Shown here: one piece after another, positions 7,830 through 16,069 of the stretch
Numbering within the stretch: position 1 is the stretch's first letter
How the letters are laid out: each line of letters opens with the position of its first letter
NCBI GenBank assembly: GCA_022511285.1
Contig: JAFLRW010000015.1
Span: 1-18,057 of the forward strand
Length of the DNA: 18,057 nt
Direction of reading: 5' to 3'
From: Duncaniella sp.
GTDB lineage: Bacteria > Bacteroidota > Bacteroidia > Bacteroidales > Muribaculaceae
The notes under the pieces: generated by a model
Databases searched by the model: none
What the model saw: only the letters and a program-made list of their open reading frames with translations
Told to the model about the DNA's origin: nothing
Translations under genes and position numbers: made by a program

Positions 7830-8681
7830 ATGGTATCCTCTCTTGCCTCAAATGTTATCGAACAACAAGACATCAAGGTGTTTAGTTCGGCTGCGGAAAT
7901 AAGTCACATCTCTTTTCCTACTTCACTGAACAGTATGCTTCTGGCGGTGTGCGGCAATGGAGAAATCACAGGTCGCATCGACGTGGTCACTCGCCGCATT
8001 GGGGCTAATCAGCTTATGGTGCTCCGTCCCGGACACTTGGTGGATCGTTTTGAGACAAGCTCTGATTTTCGAGGATTCTTTATCACGGTTTCGTCAGAGT
8101 CTCTCCACACTATGTTGCCATCGTTTCAATACGTAATCCCTTATTCGCTGCTCTATTCTCATAATCCGATTATTGACATTTCGCGTGAGGAGTATGATGC
8201 CCTCACTCTTATCTACGATCTGTTCCGTCGACATCTGCGCACCGTTGAGCGCCCCTTTGGGACTATGGCTCTTGAGAGTCTCTGCGAGTTGCTGTTCTTC
8301 AATACTCTGAGCCTATATGCACAACGCACTCGCGATGTGGGCCATAAATCGCGCCGCGAAGAGCTGCTCACCCGGTTTATGGACACTCTTGAACGGCATT
8401 TTCGTGTGGAGCGCTCCGTCAACTTTTATGCCGATGCCCTTTTTGTCACGCCTAAACATCTTTCAGCTGTGCTCAAAGAGGTGAGCGGACAGACGGCAGG
8501 AGAGTGGATAGACAATAGGGTGATTCTGGAGGCGAAAAAGATGCTTCGCACCACCGGGATGAATATTCTTGAGATAAGCAGTGCGCTCAATTTTTCCAAC
8601 CAGTCGTTTTTCGGCAAATATTTCAAGCATCTTACCGGTATCTCTCCGCGAGAATACCGCAATAATCTTTCCGGCATATGA
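7830..8681 (+). CDS. AraC-family transcriptional regulator
   Basis: A 283-residue regulator. The last 90 residues form the two-helix-turn-helix AraC/XylS DNA-binding domain: a first HTH around NFYADALFVTPKHLSAVLKE, then NILEISSALNFSNQSFFGKY and the family end FKHLTGISPREYR. The N-terminal 180 residues look like the cupin-type sensing or dimerisation half, with a run near MVLRPGHLVDRF typical of that fold; no ligand can be read from sequence. The stop overlaps the start of the next gene (ATGA, 8678-8681), so regulator and TPR protein are made together. I saw no clear promoter in the 41 bases upstream. Confidence 0.88.
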   Translation: MVSSLASNVIEQQDIKVFSSAAEISHISFPTSLNSMLLAVCGNGEITGRIDVVTRRIGANQLMVLRPGHLVDRFETSSDFRGFFITVSSESLHTMLPSFQYVIPYSLLYSHNPIIDISREEYDALTLIYDLFRRHLRTVERPFGTMALESLCELLFFNTLSLYAQRTRDVGHKSRREELLTRFMDTLERHFRVERSVNFYADALFVTPKHLSAVLKEVSGQTAGEWIDNRVILEAKKMLRTTGMNILEISSALNFSNQSFFGKYFKHLTGISPREYRNNLSGI

Positions 8682-9505
8682 TGATGCGTCACCTCCTCAC
8701 CGGTTATCTCTTTTTGTTCCTTATGCTTCAGCCCTTCGGTGCGCTGGCCGAGACCCCTTATATGGAGGCTGTCGACGATGCCGACCGTGCTGCCGGAAAA
8801 GGGGAATGGCTCAAGGCCGTCGAGGCGATTGACCGTGCGCTGCGCTTGGAACCGGACAATCCCGGTAATATCCTGTTGCTTAGCAATCTTGGCATGATTC
8901 AGTTCAATATGGGGCAGGATTCTTTAGCCGTGGTCACTCTATCGGAAGCCCACAATCGTGCGCCCCGTTCGGTGACCATTCTCACCAATAGGGCCGGGAT
9001 TTTGGCCTCTACGGGGCGCTATGCCGAAGCGTTGGCAGATTATGCCCGTGTGATTGAACTTGACTCGGCCGACACTAACGCTCGCTTCAATCACGGGCTT
9101 CTCTCGCTGAGGCGACGCAAATTTGCCGACGCCAAGGATGATTTTGACTGGCTCGTCCGCAATCATCCCGACCTATCTGAAACAAAATTAGGGCAGGCCG
9201 CTCTCCACTGTGCAGTAGGGGAGTATGAGGAGGCAATACCATATTATACTGACATCCTGGAGCAACAGAAAGTGGCGGAGTATTATAGCGCAAGGGCTTA
9301 CTGTTATCTTATGACCGACCGTCTCCAGGAGGCTTCCGACGACATAGCTGCAGCTCTTGAACAGACCCCCGACGATGGCGAGCTATATCTCTATCGAGCT
9401 GCGCTCAATAAGATGCGTTACCGCCCCGAAGATGCCCGGGCTGATGCCGTTCGGGCGGTTGAATTGGGGGTGGCCGCTGAGCGCGCCCGCGAATTTATGC
9501 GCTAA
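8678..9505 (+). CDS. Secreted tetratricopeptide-repeat protein
   Basis: A 275-residue protein with a Sec signal peptide (residues 1-24, cut after ALA) and about six TPR units across the mature chain, such as GEWLKAVEAIDRALRLEPDN, GRYAEALADYARVIELDSAD and the later GEYEEAIPYYTDIL. There is no lipobox Cys and no later membrane segment, so it should be periplasmic. TPR proteins act as scaffolds; the partner is unknown. The start has three ATG codons in a row (8678, 8681, 8684); the first overlaps the AraC-type stop. It is separated from htpG by 115 bases containing a promoter. Confidence 0.85.
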   Translation: MMMRHLLTGYLFLFLMLQPFGALAETPYMEAVDDADRAAGKGEWLKAVEAIDRALRLEPDNPGNILLLSNLGMIQFNMGQDSLAVVTLSEAHNRAPRSVTILTNRAGILASTGRYAEALADYARVIELDSADTNARFNHGLLSLRRRKFADAKDDFDWLVRNHPDLSETKLGQAALHCAVGEYEEAIPYYTDILEQQKVAEYYSARAYCYLMTDRLQEASDDIAAALEQTPDDGELYLYRAALNKMRYRPEDARADAVRAVELGVAAERAREFMR

Positions 9506-9540
9506 TGCCTACTGACAAAATTTCCGCTTAAGTTAACTTT

Positions 9541-9572
9541 TTTGTCACCCTTCAGCTGTGGCATTGTTTTTG
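9541..9572 (+). promoter_or_regulatory. Probable promoter of htpG
   Basis: TTTG at 9541-9544 is followed, after exactly 20 bases, by TGTTTTTG (9565-9572), which matches TAnnTTTG at five of its six fixed positions. The spacing equals that of the two other complete promoters in this window. It predicts a leader of about 40 bases. An imperfect 7-base dyad (TTATATG / CGTATAA, 9574-9592) lies at the predicted start site. Confidence 0.5.
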
Positions 9573-9620
9573 ATTATATGTCATTCGTATAAGATGAAAC
9601 AAATATAACATTACAATACT

Positions 9621-11663
9621 ATGCAAAAAGGACATATTGGCGTGACGACGGAAAATATTTTCCCCGTCATCAAAAAATTCCTCTACTCGGACAACGAGAT
9701 TTTTCTGCGTGAACTTGTGGCTAATGCCATTGATGCCTCACGTAAACTCCGCACCCTTGCATCATTCGGTGATTTCAAAGGTGAGCTCGGCGAACTGAAT
9801 GTTGAGGTGAAGGTCGACAAGGAGGCCGGCACGCTCACCGTCTCTGACCGCGGTATCGGTATGACCGAAGAGGAGATAGACAAGTACATCAACCAGATAG
9901 CCTTTTCGGGCGCAGAGGAATTTGTCAATAAATTCAAGGATTCAGCTACAAGCATCATCGGCCATTTTGGCTTAGGGTTTTACTCGGCCTTTATGGTGAG
10001 CAAGAAGGTGGAGATACGCACTCTGTCATATAAGGAGGGCGCTCAAGCGGTGAAGTGGGTGTGTGACGGCTCCCCTGAATATGAGATGGAGCCTATAGAA
10101 AAAGCAGACCGCGGCACTGATGTGGTGCTCTACATTGACGATGACAATAAGGAGTATCTTGAGCAGTCACGCATCGACGCGTTGCTCAAAAAGTATTGCC
10201 GCTTCCTGCCTGTACCTGTCATATCCGGCAAGGAGCAGGAGTGGAAAGACGGCAAATATGTGGACACCGATAAGCCCAAGATTGTCAATGCCACGGAGCC
10301 CCTCTGGACCAAAAAGCCTTCTGACCTCACCGATGAGGATTATCGCACATTCTACCATGAACTCTATCCCGGTCAGGAAGACCCCTTGTTCTGGATTCAT
10401 CTCAATGTGGACTATCCTTTCACGCTCACCGGTGTGCTCTATTTCCCAAAAATAAAGAGCAATCTTGACATCCGCAAAGATCGCATCCAGCTCTATTGCA
10501 ATCAGGTGTTTGTCACAGACTCCGTGGAGGGTGTGGTGCCTGAATTTATGATGTTGCTTCAAGGAGTGATTGACTCTCCGGATATTCCTCTCAATGTGTC
10601 GCGTTCCTATCTGCAGAGCGACCGCAACGTAAAGAAAATCTCCAATCATATTACAAAGAAGGTGGCCTCGCGCCTCGATGAGCTCTTTAAGGCAGATCGT
10701 ACTGACTTTGAAAAGAAGTGGGACGATATCCGCATCTTCATCCAGTATGGTATGCTCACAGACGAAAAGTTTGCTGAGGCGGCTATGAATTTCTGCCTTC
10801 TGAAGGATACCGACGGCAAATATTTCACCCTCGAAGAGTATCGCAAGCTCATTGAGGCAGAGCAGACCGACAAGGATGGGGATGTCGTGTATCTCTACAC
10901 CACTGACGCCACTGCGCAGTATAGTTATATCGAGGCTGCCAAAGATAAGGGTTACAATGTCCTCGTTATGGACGGGCAGCTTGACGGGCATTTCATCTCT
11001 ATGCTTGAGAGCAAAAAGGAGAAGACCCGCTTTGTCCGCGTGGACTCTGACGTCACCTCACGCCTTATCCCGAAGGAGGAGGATGCCGATGCAGCCCTTA
11101 CCCCTGACCAGGTGTCGATGCTCACCACTTTGTTCCACTCTCAGGTGCCTAAGGTTGAAAAGGCAGAGTTTCTTGTGTCATTCAAGAACCTCGATTCTAA
11201 GGATGACCCTGTGTTGGTGACACAGAATGAGTATATGCGACGCATGAAGGAGATGGCTGCCACTCAGCCGGGAATGGCTTTTTATGCCGAAATGCCCGAT
11301 AGCTATAACCTGATTGTCAATACGGCTCAACCGCTTGTCGAGTCAGTGCTAAAGGAGGCTGAAGCGGCTTTAGCGTCTGAGCTCAAACCATATCGTGAGA
11401 TTGTGGAGCGTGACAATAAGAAGCTCACTGAGTTGCGCTCTGAGTTTAAGGATAATAAGCCGTCTGATGAGCAGAAGAAAGAGGAAGATGCATTGATGGC
11501 GTCGGTGGATGCCGCGCGCAAGGAGCAGGAGAGCATCATAGGCTCCTATGCGGCAACGCTTCCTAAGGTGCGCCAGATGATTGACCTCGCGCTCTTGGGC
11601 AATGGCCTGCTTCGCGGCAAGGCGCTCACGGAGTTTGTCCGCAGGTCAGTAGAGCTGCTTTGA
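9621..11663 (+). CDS. htpG: Hsp90-family chaperone HtpG
   Basis: A 680-residue cytosolic ATP-dependent chaperone. The N-terminal GHKL ATPase is intact: FLRELVANAIDA with catalytic Glu31 and Asn35, DRGIGMT (Asp76, nucleotide binding), and the lid motif GHFGLGFYSAF (114-124). The middle domain carries LNVSRSYLQ with the arginine (Arg328) that reaches the ATP phosphate. The C-terminal dimerisation domain fills the rest. At 680 residues it is longer than the E. coli protein (624), as is usual in Bacteroidota, with charged insertions in the middle and C-terminal parts. It seems to be a single-gene transcript: own promoter upstream, convergent gene downstream. Confidence 0.97.
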   Translation: MQKGHIGVTTENIFPVIKKFLYSDNEIFLRELVANAIDASRKLRTLASFGDFKGELGELNVEVKVDKEAGTLTVSDRGIGMTEEEIDKYINQIAFSGAEEFVNKFKDSATSIIGHFGLGFYSAFMVSKKVEIRTLSYKEGAQAVKWVCDGSPEYEMEPIEKADRGTDVVLYIDDDNKEYLEQSRIDALLKKYCRFLPVPVISGKEQEWKDGKYVDTDKPKIVNATEPLWTKKPSDLTDEDYRTFYHELYPGQEDPLFWIHLNVDYPFTLTGVLYFPKIKSNLDIRKDRIQLYCNQVFVTDSVEGVVPEFMMLLQGVIDSPDIPLNVSRSYLQSDRNVKKISNHITKKVASRLDELFKADRTDFEKKWDDIRIFIQYGMLTDEKFAEAAMNFCLLKDTDGKYFTLEEYRKLIEAEQTDKDGDVVYLYTTDATAQYSYIEAAKDKGYNVLVMDGQLDGHFISMLESKKEKTRFVRVDSDVTSRLIPKEEDADAALTPDQVSMLTTLFHSQVPKVEKAEFLVSFKNLDSKDDPVLVTQNEYMRRMKEMAATQPGMAFYAEMPDSYNLIVNTAQPLVESVLKEAEAALASELKPYREIVERDNKKLTELRSEFKDNKPSDEQKKEEDALMASVDAARKEQESIIGSYAATLPKVRQMIDLALLGNGLLRGKALTEFVRRSVELL

Positions 11664-11678
11664 TACGTTTTTTTTCTC

Positions 11679-11721
11679 CTCGGCGCGCAATCCGCTGAAG
11701 ATTAAGCGGGTGTGCGCCGAG
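11679..11721. other. Long hairpin in the htpG / M16 convergent gap
   Basis: CTCGGCGCGCA (11679-11689) pairs with TGTGCGCCGAG (11711-11721) with one G-U pair, and inside it CCGCT pairs with AGCGG. A run of eight Ts lies before it on the plus strand, not after, so it is not a textbook intrinsic terminator in either direction. It may still end transcription or protect 3' ends. Confidence 0.6.
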
Positions 11722-11723
11722 AT

Positions 11724-11753
11724 TAATATGGGCCCGAATTCGGGCCTATATTA
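11724..11753. terminator. Near-perfect 30-base palindrome at the 3' end of the M16 gene
   Basis: Arms TAATATGGGCCCG (11724-11736) and CGGGCCTATATTA (11741-11753) pair over 13 bp with one G-U pair, around AATT. The palindrome overlaps the TAG stop of the minus-strand M16 gene (11746-11748). No T-tract follows on either strand. A role as a bidirectional terminator or 3'-end stabiliser is inferred from position only. Confidence 0.45.
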
Positions 11754-12984
11754 TAGTCAGTCTGGACAGTTGAAGCTGCTCGGCGATGGCGCGTAACTGT
11801 TCGGCTGTGACGCTACGGATGGCATCTTCCACCTCATTACGGGTGAGCGCACGGCCGCTGTGAAGGGTGGCGCGAGCTATTGACAGCGCTTCCTGCTCGG
11901 AGTTTGTGCTCCCGACGGTGATCTGCCCGAGGTATTGACGCTTGGCAGCGTCAAGCCTGCGCGATGTGAGCGGCGAAGAGGCTAACCGATGCATTGTTTC
12001 GTTGACCAATCGCACACATTTCTTAGTGTCATCGGGGTCACATCCGAAATATATGGTGAAGAGTCCGCAGTCGGTCATTAGAGAGGTGGAAGCGTCGATG
12101 GTGTAAACCAAACCGCGTTTTTCGCGAAGCGCCACATTGAGCAGTGAGTTCATCCCCGGTCCGCCGACAATGTTTGTGAGCAGAGACAGCGCAAATCGCT
12201 CTTCCGCCATAATGCTGACAGTGCGCGCGCCCATTAGAGTGTGGGCTTGATGTGTGCCTTTGTTAATCTCTTGTTCAAACAGGGGCAGCGTCGTGGGCCG
12301 TATGCGTGAGTGGCTCTCGGAGGCGCTGCGCAGCGGAGCAAAGGCTTTGCCGGCAACTTGGAGCAGATGACTGTAGCTGTCACTCCCGGAGTAGAAAAGC
12401 ACCATACGCGAGGGGGTGTAATACCTGTCAAGCCAACAGCGGCAGGCTGCGGAGTCGAGGCGGACAAGCGACTGCCGGGTGCCAAGGATTGAGTGGGCAA
12501 GTTCAGAGCCGGCAAAAATCAGTTCGTCAAAATCATCGTAAATCCCTTCGGAGGGAATATCGAGGTAGGTGTCAATCTCGTCGGCTACAACTTCCCTCTC
12601 CTTGTTGAGCTCCCGGGATGGGAATATGGAGCTGCACACTAAGTCGGCTATCAAATCAACCGCTCGGCTAAGGTTGCCTGACGGAAACGTGGTGTAGACC
12701 ACTGTTTCCTCCTTGGTAGTGTAGGCATTAAGTTCTCCACCCACAGTCTCCATACGGTTGAGAATATGCCAGGCACGTCGATGCGAGGTGCCTTTGAAGA
12801 TGGTGTGTTCCACGAAATGGGCCAATCCGAAGTGACTGTCGTCCTCGTCGCGACTTCCCGCATTGACTATCACCCCACAATGACCGGCCACTGCTCCGGG
12901 TCGATGTAGTGCCACAACGCGCAGCCCGTTTGGAAGGGTGAAATACTGACAGTCTCTCTTCATAGCCTTCGTGGTGGGAATCAT
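11746..12984 (-). CDS. M16-family zinc metallopeptidase
   Basis: A 412-residue peptidase of the pitrilysin / processing-peptidase type. The inverted zinc motif HxxEH is present as H56-F-V-E59-H60, with the third ligand expected among the Glu residues of EREVVADEI (about 129-136). The second, non-catalytic half shows the usual REKRGLVYT near its middle. No signal peptide is seen, so it should be cytoplasmic, unlike many Bacteroidota M16 proteins that are secreted. It ends the minus-strand operon, and its ATG overlaps the stop of the Uup-like gene (ATGA, 12981-12984). The natural substrate is unknown. Confidence 0.9.
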   Translation of the reverse strand: MIPTTKAMKRDCQYFTLPNGLRVVALHRPGAVAGHCGVIVNAGSRDEDDSHFGLAHFVEHTIFKGTSHRRAWHILNRMETVGGELNAYTTKEETVVYTTFPSGNLSRAVDLIADLVCSSIFPSRELNKEREVVADEIDTYLDIPSEGIYDDFDELIFAGSELAHSILGTRQSLVRLDSAACRCWLDRYYTPSRMVLFYSGSDSYSHLLQVAGKAFAPLRSASESHSRIRPTTLPLFEQEINKGTHQAHTLMGARTVSIMAEERFALSLLTNIVGGPGMNSLLNVALREKRGLVYTIDASTSLMTDCGLFTIYFGCDPDDTKKCVRLVNETMHRLASSPLTSRRLDAAKRQYLGQITVGSTNSEQEALSIARATLHSGRALTRNEVEDAIRSVTAEQLRAIAEQLQLSRLTII

Positions 12985-14762
12985 TCTTTGTCGGCAAGTT
13001 CAAGCCATCGCATCTCTTTATCGTCAAGCATGGCTTTGATTTCGTCATATCTCTTGGCTTTTGATGCAATGTCGTCAATCTGCTCACCGGAGTTGAACAG
13101 GGTTTCAAGAGCCTCCTTCTCGGCGTTGAGTGAGTCAATTTCAGCGCTGAGGGCTTCCATCTCCTTGCGTTCCTTGAAGGTGAGTTTAGGTTTTCGTTCT
13201 CGGGCGGGTAGGGGAGCCTTGGGCTTTTCCTGAGTGCGAGTGGCCGACTCTTCGGCTTTGCGTGATTTGATAAATTCGCGATACTCGCTATAGTTGCCCG
13301 GAAAGTCGCGTATAACACCGTCTCCTTCCATCACAAACAGGTGGTCGACGATGGAGTCCAGGAAAAAACGGTCGTGGGAGATTATGATGACACACCCTTT
13401 GAACTCGCGCAGATATTCCTCAAGGATGCCGAGGGTCACTATGTCGAGGTCGTTGGTAGGCTCGTCGAGTATCAGGAAGTTGGGCTGAGTGATGAGCACC
13501 GCTGCTAAGTGAAGACGGCGCATCTCTCCTCCGCTGAGAGTGGAGATATATTTCTGCTGATCGGCCGGTGAGAATAGAAATCTGGTGAGAAACTGCATCG
13601 GCGTATAGTGACTGCTACCGTTGACAACCACATCCTCTGTGATGTCAGTAATGGCATCAATCACTCTCTTTCCGGCCGGAAGATTCAGCCCCTCTTGAGA
13701 ATAATATCCGAAACGCACAGTCTCGCCGATGTTCCACTCGCCACTATCTTGGGCCACGAGCCCTTGGAGCATCTTGATGAATGTGGATTTACCTACGCCG
13801 TTCTCTCCCACAATTCCCACCTTTTCATAGCGGGCAAAAGTGTAGGTGAAATCGTCAAGAATAACCTTGTTGCCAAACTTCTTGCAGACACCTTTTGCCT
13901 CAAAAATCTTGGACCCAATGTATGATGAACGCACCTCGTGGGGGTCAATAGTCTTTTCGTCGTATCTCACTGAAGCGCGGTCCTTGAGCTCATAGAAGGC
14001 ATTGATGCGGAATCGAGCTTTGCCTGCACGAGCCTGCGGTTGGCGACGCATCCACTCTTGCTCCTTGCGGAGGGCGTTTTTTGCTTTTGCCAATTCACCC
14101 TCCAGGGCTTCAATCCTCTCGGCACGTTTGCGAAGATAGTAATTGAAATTCCCGTCGTAGGTGAATATGCCACACCTGTCGATTTCGATAATTTTGTTGC
14201 AAACGCGGTCTAAGAAGTAACGGTCGTGGGTCACCATCAGAAGGGTCACTCTTGAGCGAGTAAGATATCCTTCAAGCCACTCCACTGTGGTTATGTCAAG
14301 ATGGTTGGTGGGCTCGTCGAGTATCACAAGGTCCGGCTCTCCGAGTAATAGTCGGGCTATAGCAGCACGTTTAATCTGTCCGCCCGACATCTTTTCGATG
14401 CTCAGCGTGTGGTCGTTGATGCCGAGCTGCGACAGGGTTTGGCGCACTTTGTCTTCGTTGTTCCATCCGTCGTGACCCTCCGGCGGGATAGCGGGTAGCA
14501 GATTGTCCATCAAGGAGAGTGAAGGGTCGAACACCGGGCTCTGGTCAAGGAATCCCACACGTAACCCTGACCGATATGTGATGCTGCCGGAGTCGGCGCT
14601 CTCTTTGTCGGCCAGCAAGCGCAGAAGGGTGGACTTTCCGGTGCCGTTTTTCGCTACGATGCCAATCTTGTCGCCTTCGTTTATCCCGAAGGTCACAGAG
14701 TCGAACAGCAGACGGTCGCCGTAGCTTTTCGTGAGGCCGTCAACTTGCAGGTATGGTTTCAT
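12981..14762 (-). CDS. ABC-F family ATPase, Uup-like
   Basis: A 593-residue soluble protein with two ABC ATPase domains and no membrane segments. Domain 1: Walker A AKNGTGKST (37-45, first Gly replaced by Ala), signature SGGQ (126-129), Walker B VILDEP (146-151). Domain 2: GENGVGKST (319-327), SGGE (410-413), LILDEP. Between them (about 205-265) is the charged helical linker that contacts P-site tRNA in ABC-F proteins. A C-terminal coiled coil (about 530-593, with LTFKERKEME) places it with Uup rather than EttA. ABC-F proteins bind the ribosome and help stalled translation. It is coupled at both ends by ATGA overlaps: COG0523 upstream, M16 peptidase downstream. An antibiotic-resistance role is less likely than a housekeeping one. 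Confidence 0.9.
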   Translation of the reverse strand: MKPYLQVDGLTKSYGDRLLFDSVTFGINEGDKIGIVAKNGTGKSTLLRLLADKESADSGSITYRSGLRVGFLDQSPVFDPSLSLMDNLLPAIPPEGHDGWNNEDKVRQTLSQLGINDHTLSIEKMSGGQIKRAAIARLLLGEPDLVILDEPTNHLDITTVEWLEGYLTRSRVTLLMVTHDRYFLDRVCNKIIEIDRCGIFTYDGNFNYYLRKRAERIEALEGELAKAKNALRKEQEWMRRQPQARAGKARFRINAFYELKDRASVRYDEKTIDPHEVRSSYIGSKIFEAKGVCKKFGNKVILDDFTYTFARYEKVGIVGENGVGKSTFIKMLQGLVAQDSGEWNIGETVRFGYYSQEGLNLPAGKRVIDAITDITEDVVVNGSSHYTPMQFLTRFLFSPADQQKYISTLSGGEMRRLHLAAVLITQPNFLILDEPTNDLDIVTLGILEEYLREFKGCVIIISHDRFFLDSIVDHLFVMEGDGVIRDFPGNYSEYREFIKSRKAEESATRTQEKPKAPLPARERKPKLTFKERKEMEALSAEIDSLNAEKEALETLFNSGEQIDDIASKAKRYDEIKAMLDDKEMRWLELADKE

Positions 14763-16048
14763 CGGTCAAGACAGGCGTCGAGGGCTTCTGTGATGGCTGT
14801 GCGGTCCATATCGCGCCCTATGAACACGAGCTTTATCATTCTGTCGCCATATTCGCCCTCCCAGTCCTTCATCAGTCCGGGGTCCTGTTCAAGCAGTTGT
14901 TGCAATTCATCTTCCGGGGCTGTGACATACCATAGCCCTGCCTCGCGCAGTTGCTTTTGGCGTCCGGCGGTCTCAAACAGGTAGCTCATATCCGGATTGT
15001 TGGAGAAATAGCATATCCCCTTGGAGCGAATCACTGTCTTGGGCCAATGTTTGGCGCAGAAGTAGTCAAACTTGTTAAGATCAAATCCCGGCCGGCGATA
15101 ATACACAAAGGTTGATATGCCATACTCTTCAGCCTCCCCTTCGCCGTGATGGTGGTGGTGATGGCCGCAAGTACACTCTCCGCCATGCTCGGCCTCGCAG
15201 TGCTCATCGTGGTGATGGTGGTGGTCGGCGTGATGATGTTCATCCTCATCGTGGTGATGATGGTGATGATGGTGTTGCTCCTCCTCGGCCATAATCTCAG
15301 CGTTGTCACGGTCTATCTGTCTGATCCACGCTGCCGACGATGCCACCTCACCGAAATGGAATCTTCCGGTGTTTACTATTTTTGCGAGGTCCACTTTGGC
15401 ATAGTCACACTCAATTATCTCGGCGTTGGGCTGGATGGCGTTGATTATGGCTCGGATTCGTTTGAGCGCCTCGGGGGTCACTTCAGATACCTTGTTGAGC
15501 AGGATGATGTTGCAAAACTCTATCTGCTGGATTATCAGGTTTTCTATATCCTCCTCGTCGAGATCGTCCTTGCGCAGTGAGTCGCCGCTCTCAAACTCAT
15601 CATAGAGGCGCAGAGCATCAACCACCGTGACGATGCAGTCGAGTTGCGGAGTGCCATGCCGGAGCATTGCCGAGCCAAGCTGTGGGATGGAGCAGATTGT
15701 CTGAGCTATAGGAGCCGGCTCGCAGATGCCGCTCGCTTCAATGACAATATAGTCGAAGCGCTCCATTGCCATAATATCCTCTATCTGCTTTACGAGGTCC
15801 ATCTTCAGAGTGCAGCAGATGCATCCGTTGGAGAGTGCCACTAAACTGTCGTCTTTAGAGTCTACCACGCCACCGCGCTCTATAAGGTCGGCATCGATGT
15901 TCACCTCACCGATGTCATTGACTATTACGGCAAACTTTATTCCCCGCTCGTTGGTGAGGATATGATTCACAAGAGTGGTCTTCCCGCTGCCAAGATAGCC
16001 GGTCAGGAGTAATACCGGAGTTATAGTTCCTTTCATATATGGATTCAA
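14759..16048 (-). CDS. COG0523 (CobW/ZNG1-type) G3E GTPase with a His-rich metal-binding region
   Basis: A 429-residue GTPase of the G3E family, whose members insert or deliver metals, often zinc. Walker A is GYLGSGKT (17-24). The metal motif CxCC is present as C76-I-C78-C79, followed by EASGICEP (104-111). The expected NKxD guanine-specificity motif reads NKVS (185-188). Between the GTPase and the CobW C-terminal domain (about 255-300) is an insertion with 24 His and 3 Cys in 43 residues, a likely metal reservoir. The C-terminal domain starts near YGISTFVYYRRPGFD. An in-frame ATG four codons in is an alternative start. It follows folB by 21 bases and overlaps the ABC-F gene by ATGA. Zinc is the likely metal but nickel or cobalt cannot be excluded. 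Confidence 0.92.
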   Translation of the reverse strand: MNPYMKGTITPVLLLTGYLGSGKTTLVNHILTNERGIKFAVIVNDIGEVNIDADLIERGGVVDSKDDSLVALSNGCICCTLKMDLVKQIEDIMAMERFDYIVIEASGICEPAPIAQTICSIPQLGSAMLRHGTPQLDCIVTVVDALRLYDEFESGDSLRKDDLDEEDIENLIIQQIEFCNIILLNKVSEVTPEALKRIRAIINAIQPNAEIIECDYAKVDLAKIVNTGRFHFGEVASSAAWIRQIDRDNAEIMAEEEQHHHHHHHHDEDEHHHADHHHHHDEHCEAEHGGECTCGHHHHHHGEGEAEEYGISTFVYYRRPGFDLNKFDYFCAKHWPKTVIRSKGICYFSNNPDMSYLFETAGRQKQLREAGLWYVTAPEDELQQLLEQDPGLMKDWEGEYGDRMIKLVFIGRDMDRTAITEALDACLDR

Positions 16049-16069
16049 GTTTAGATTTAGCGTTAATTC

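Noticed and set aside
9515..9545. AAGTTAACTT palindrome followed by Ts as a terminator after the TPR gene
   Set aside because: The self-complementary stretch is too short and A/T-rich to form a stable hairpin with a loop.
10167..10991. Long open frame (274 residues) on the minus strand inside htpG
   Set aside because: It lies fully antisense to a gene with complete Hsp90 motifs, has no family resemblance and reflects codon bias of the true frame.
12728..13318. Minus-strand frame of 196 residues spanning the ABC-F / M16 junction
   Set aside because: It overlaps two well supported genes in another frame and its product is Arg/Ser/Pro-rich without domains, typical of a shadow frame.
15146..15580. 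Plus-strand frame with a very hydrophobic Val/Met stretch resembling membrane segments
   Set aside because: The hydrophobic run is the antisense of the His codon repeats (CAT/CAC read backwards give ATG/GTG) in the COG0523 gene.
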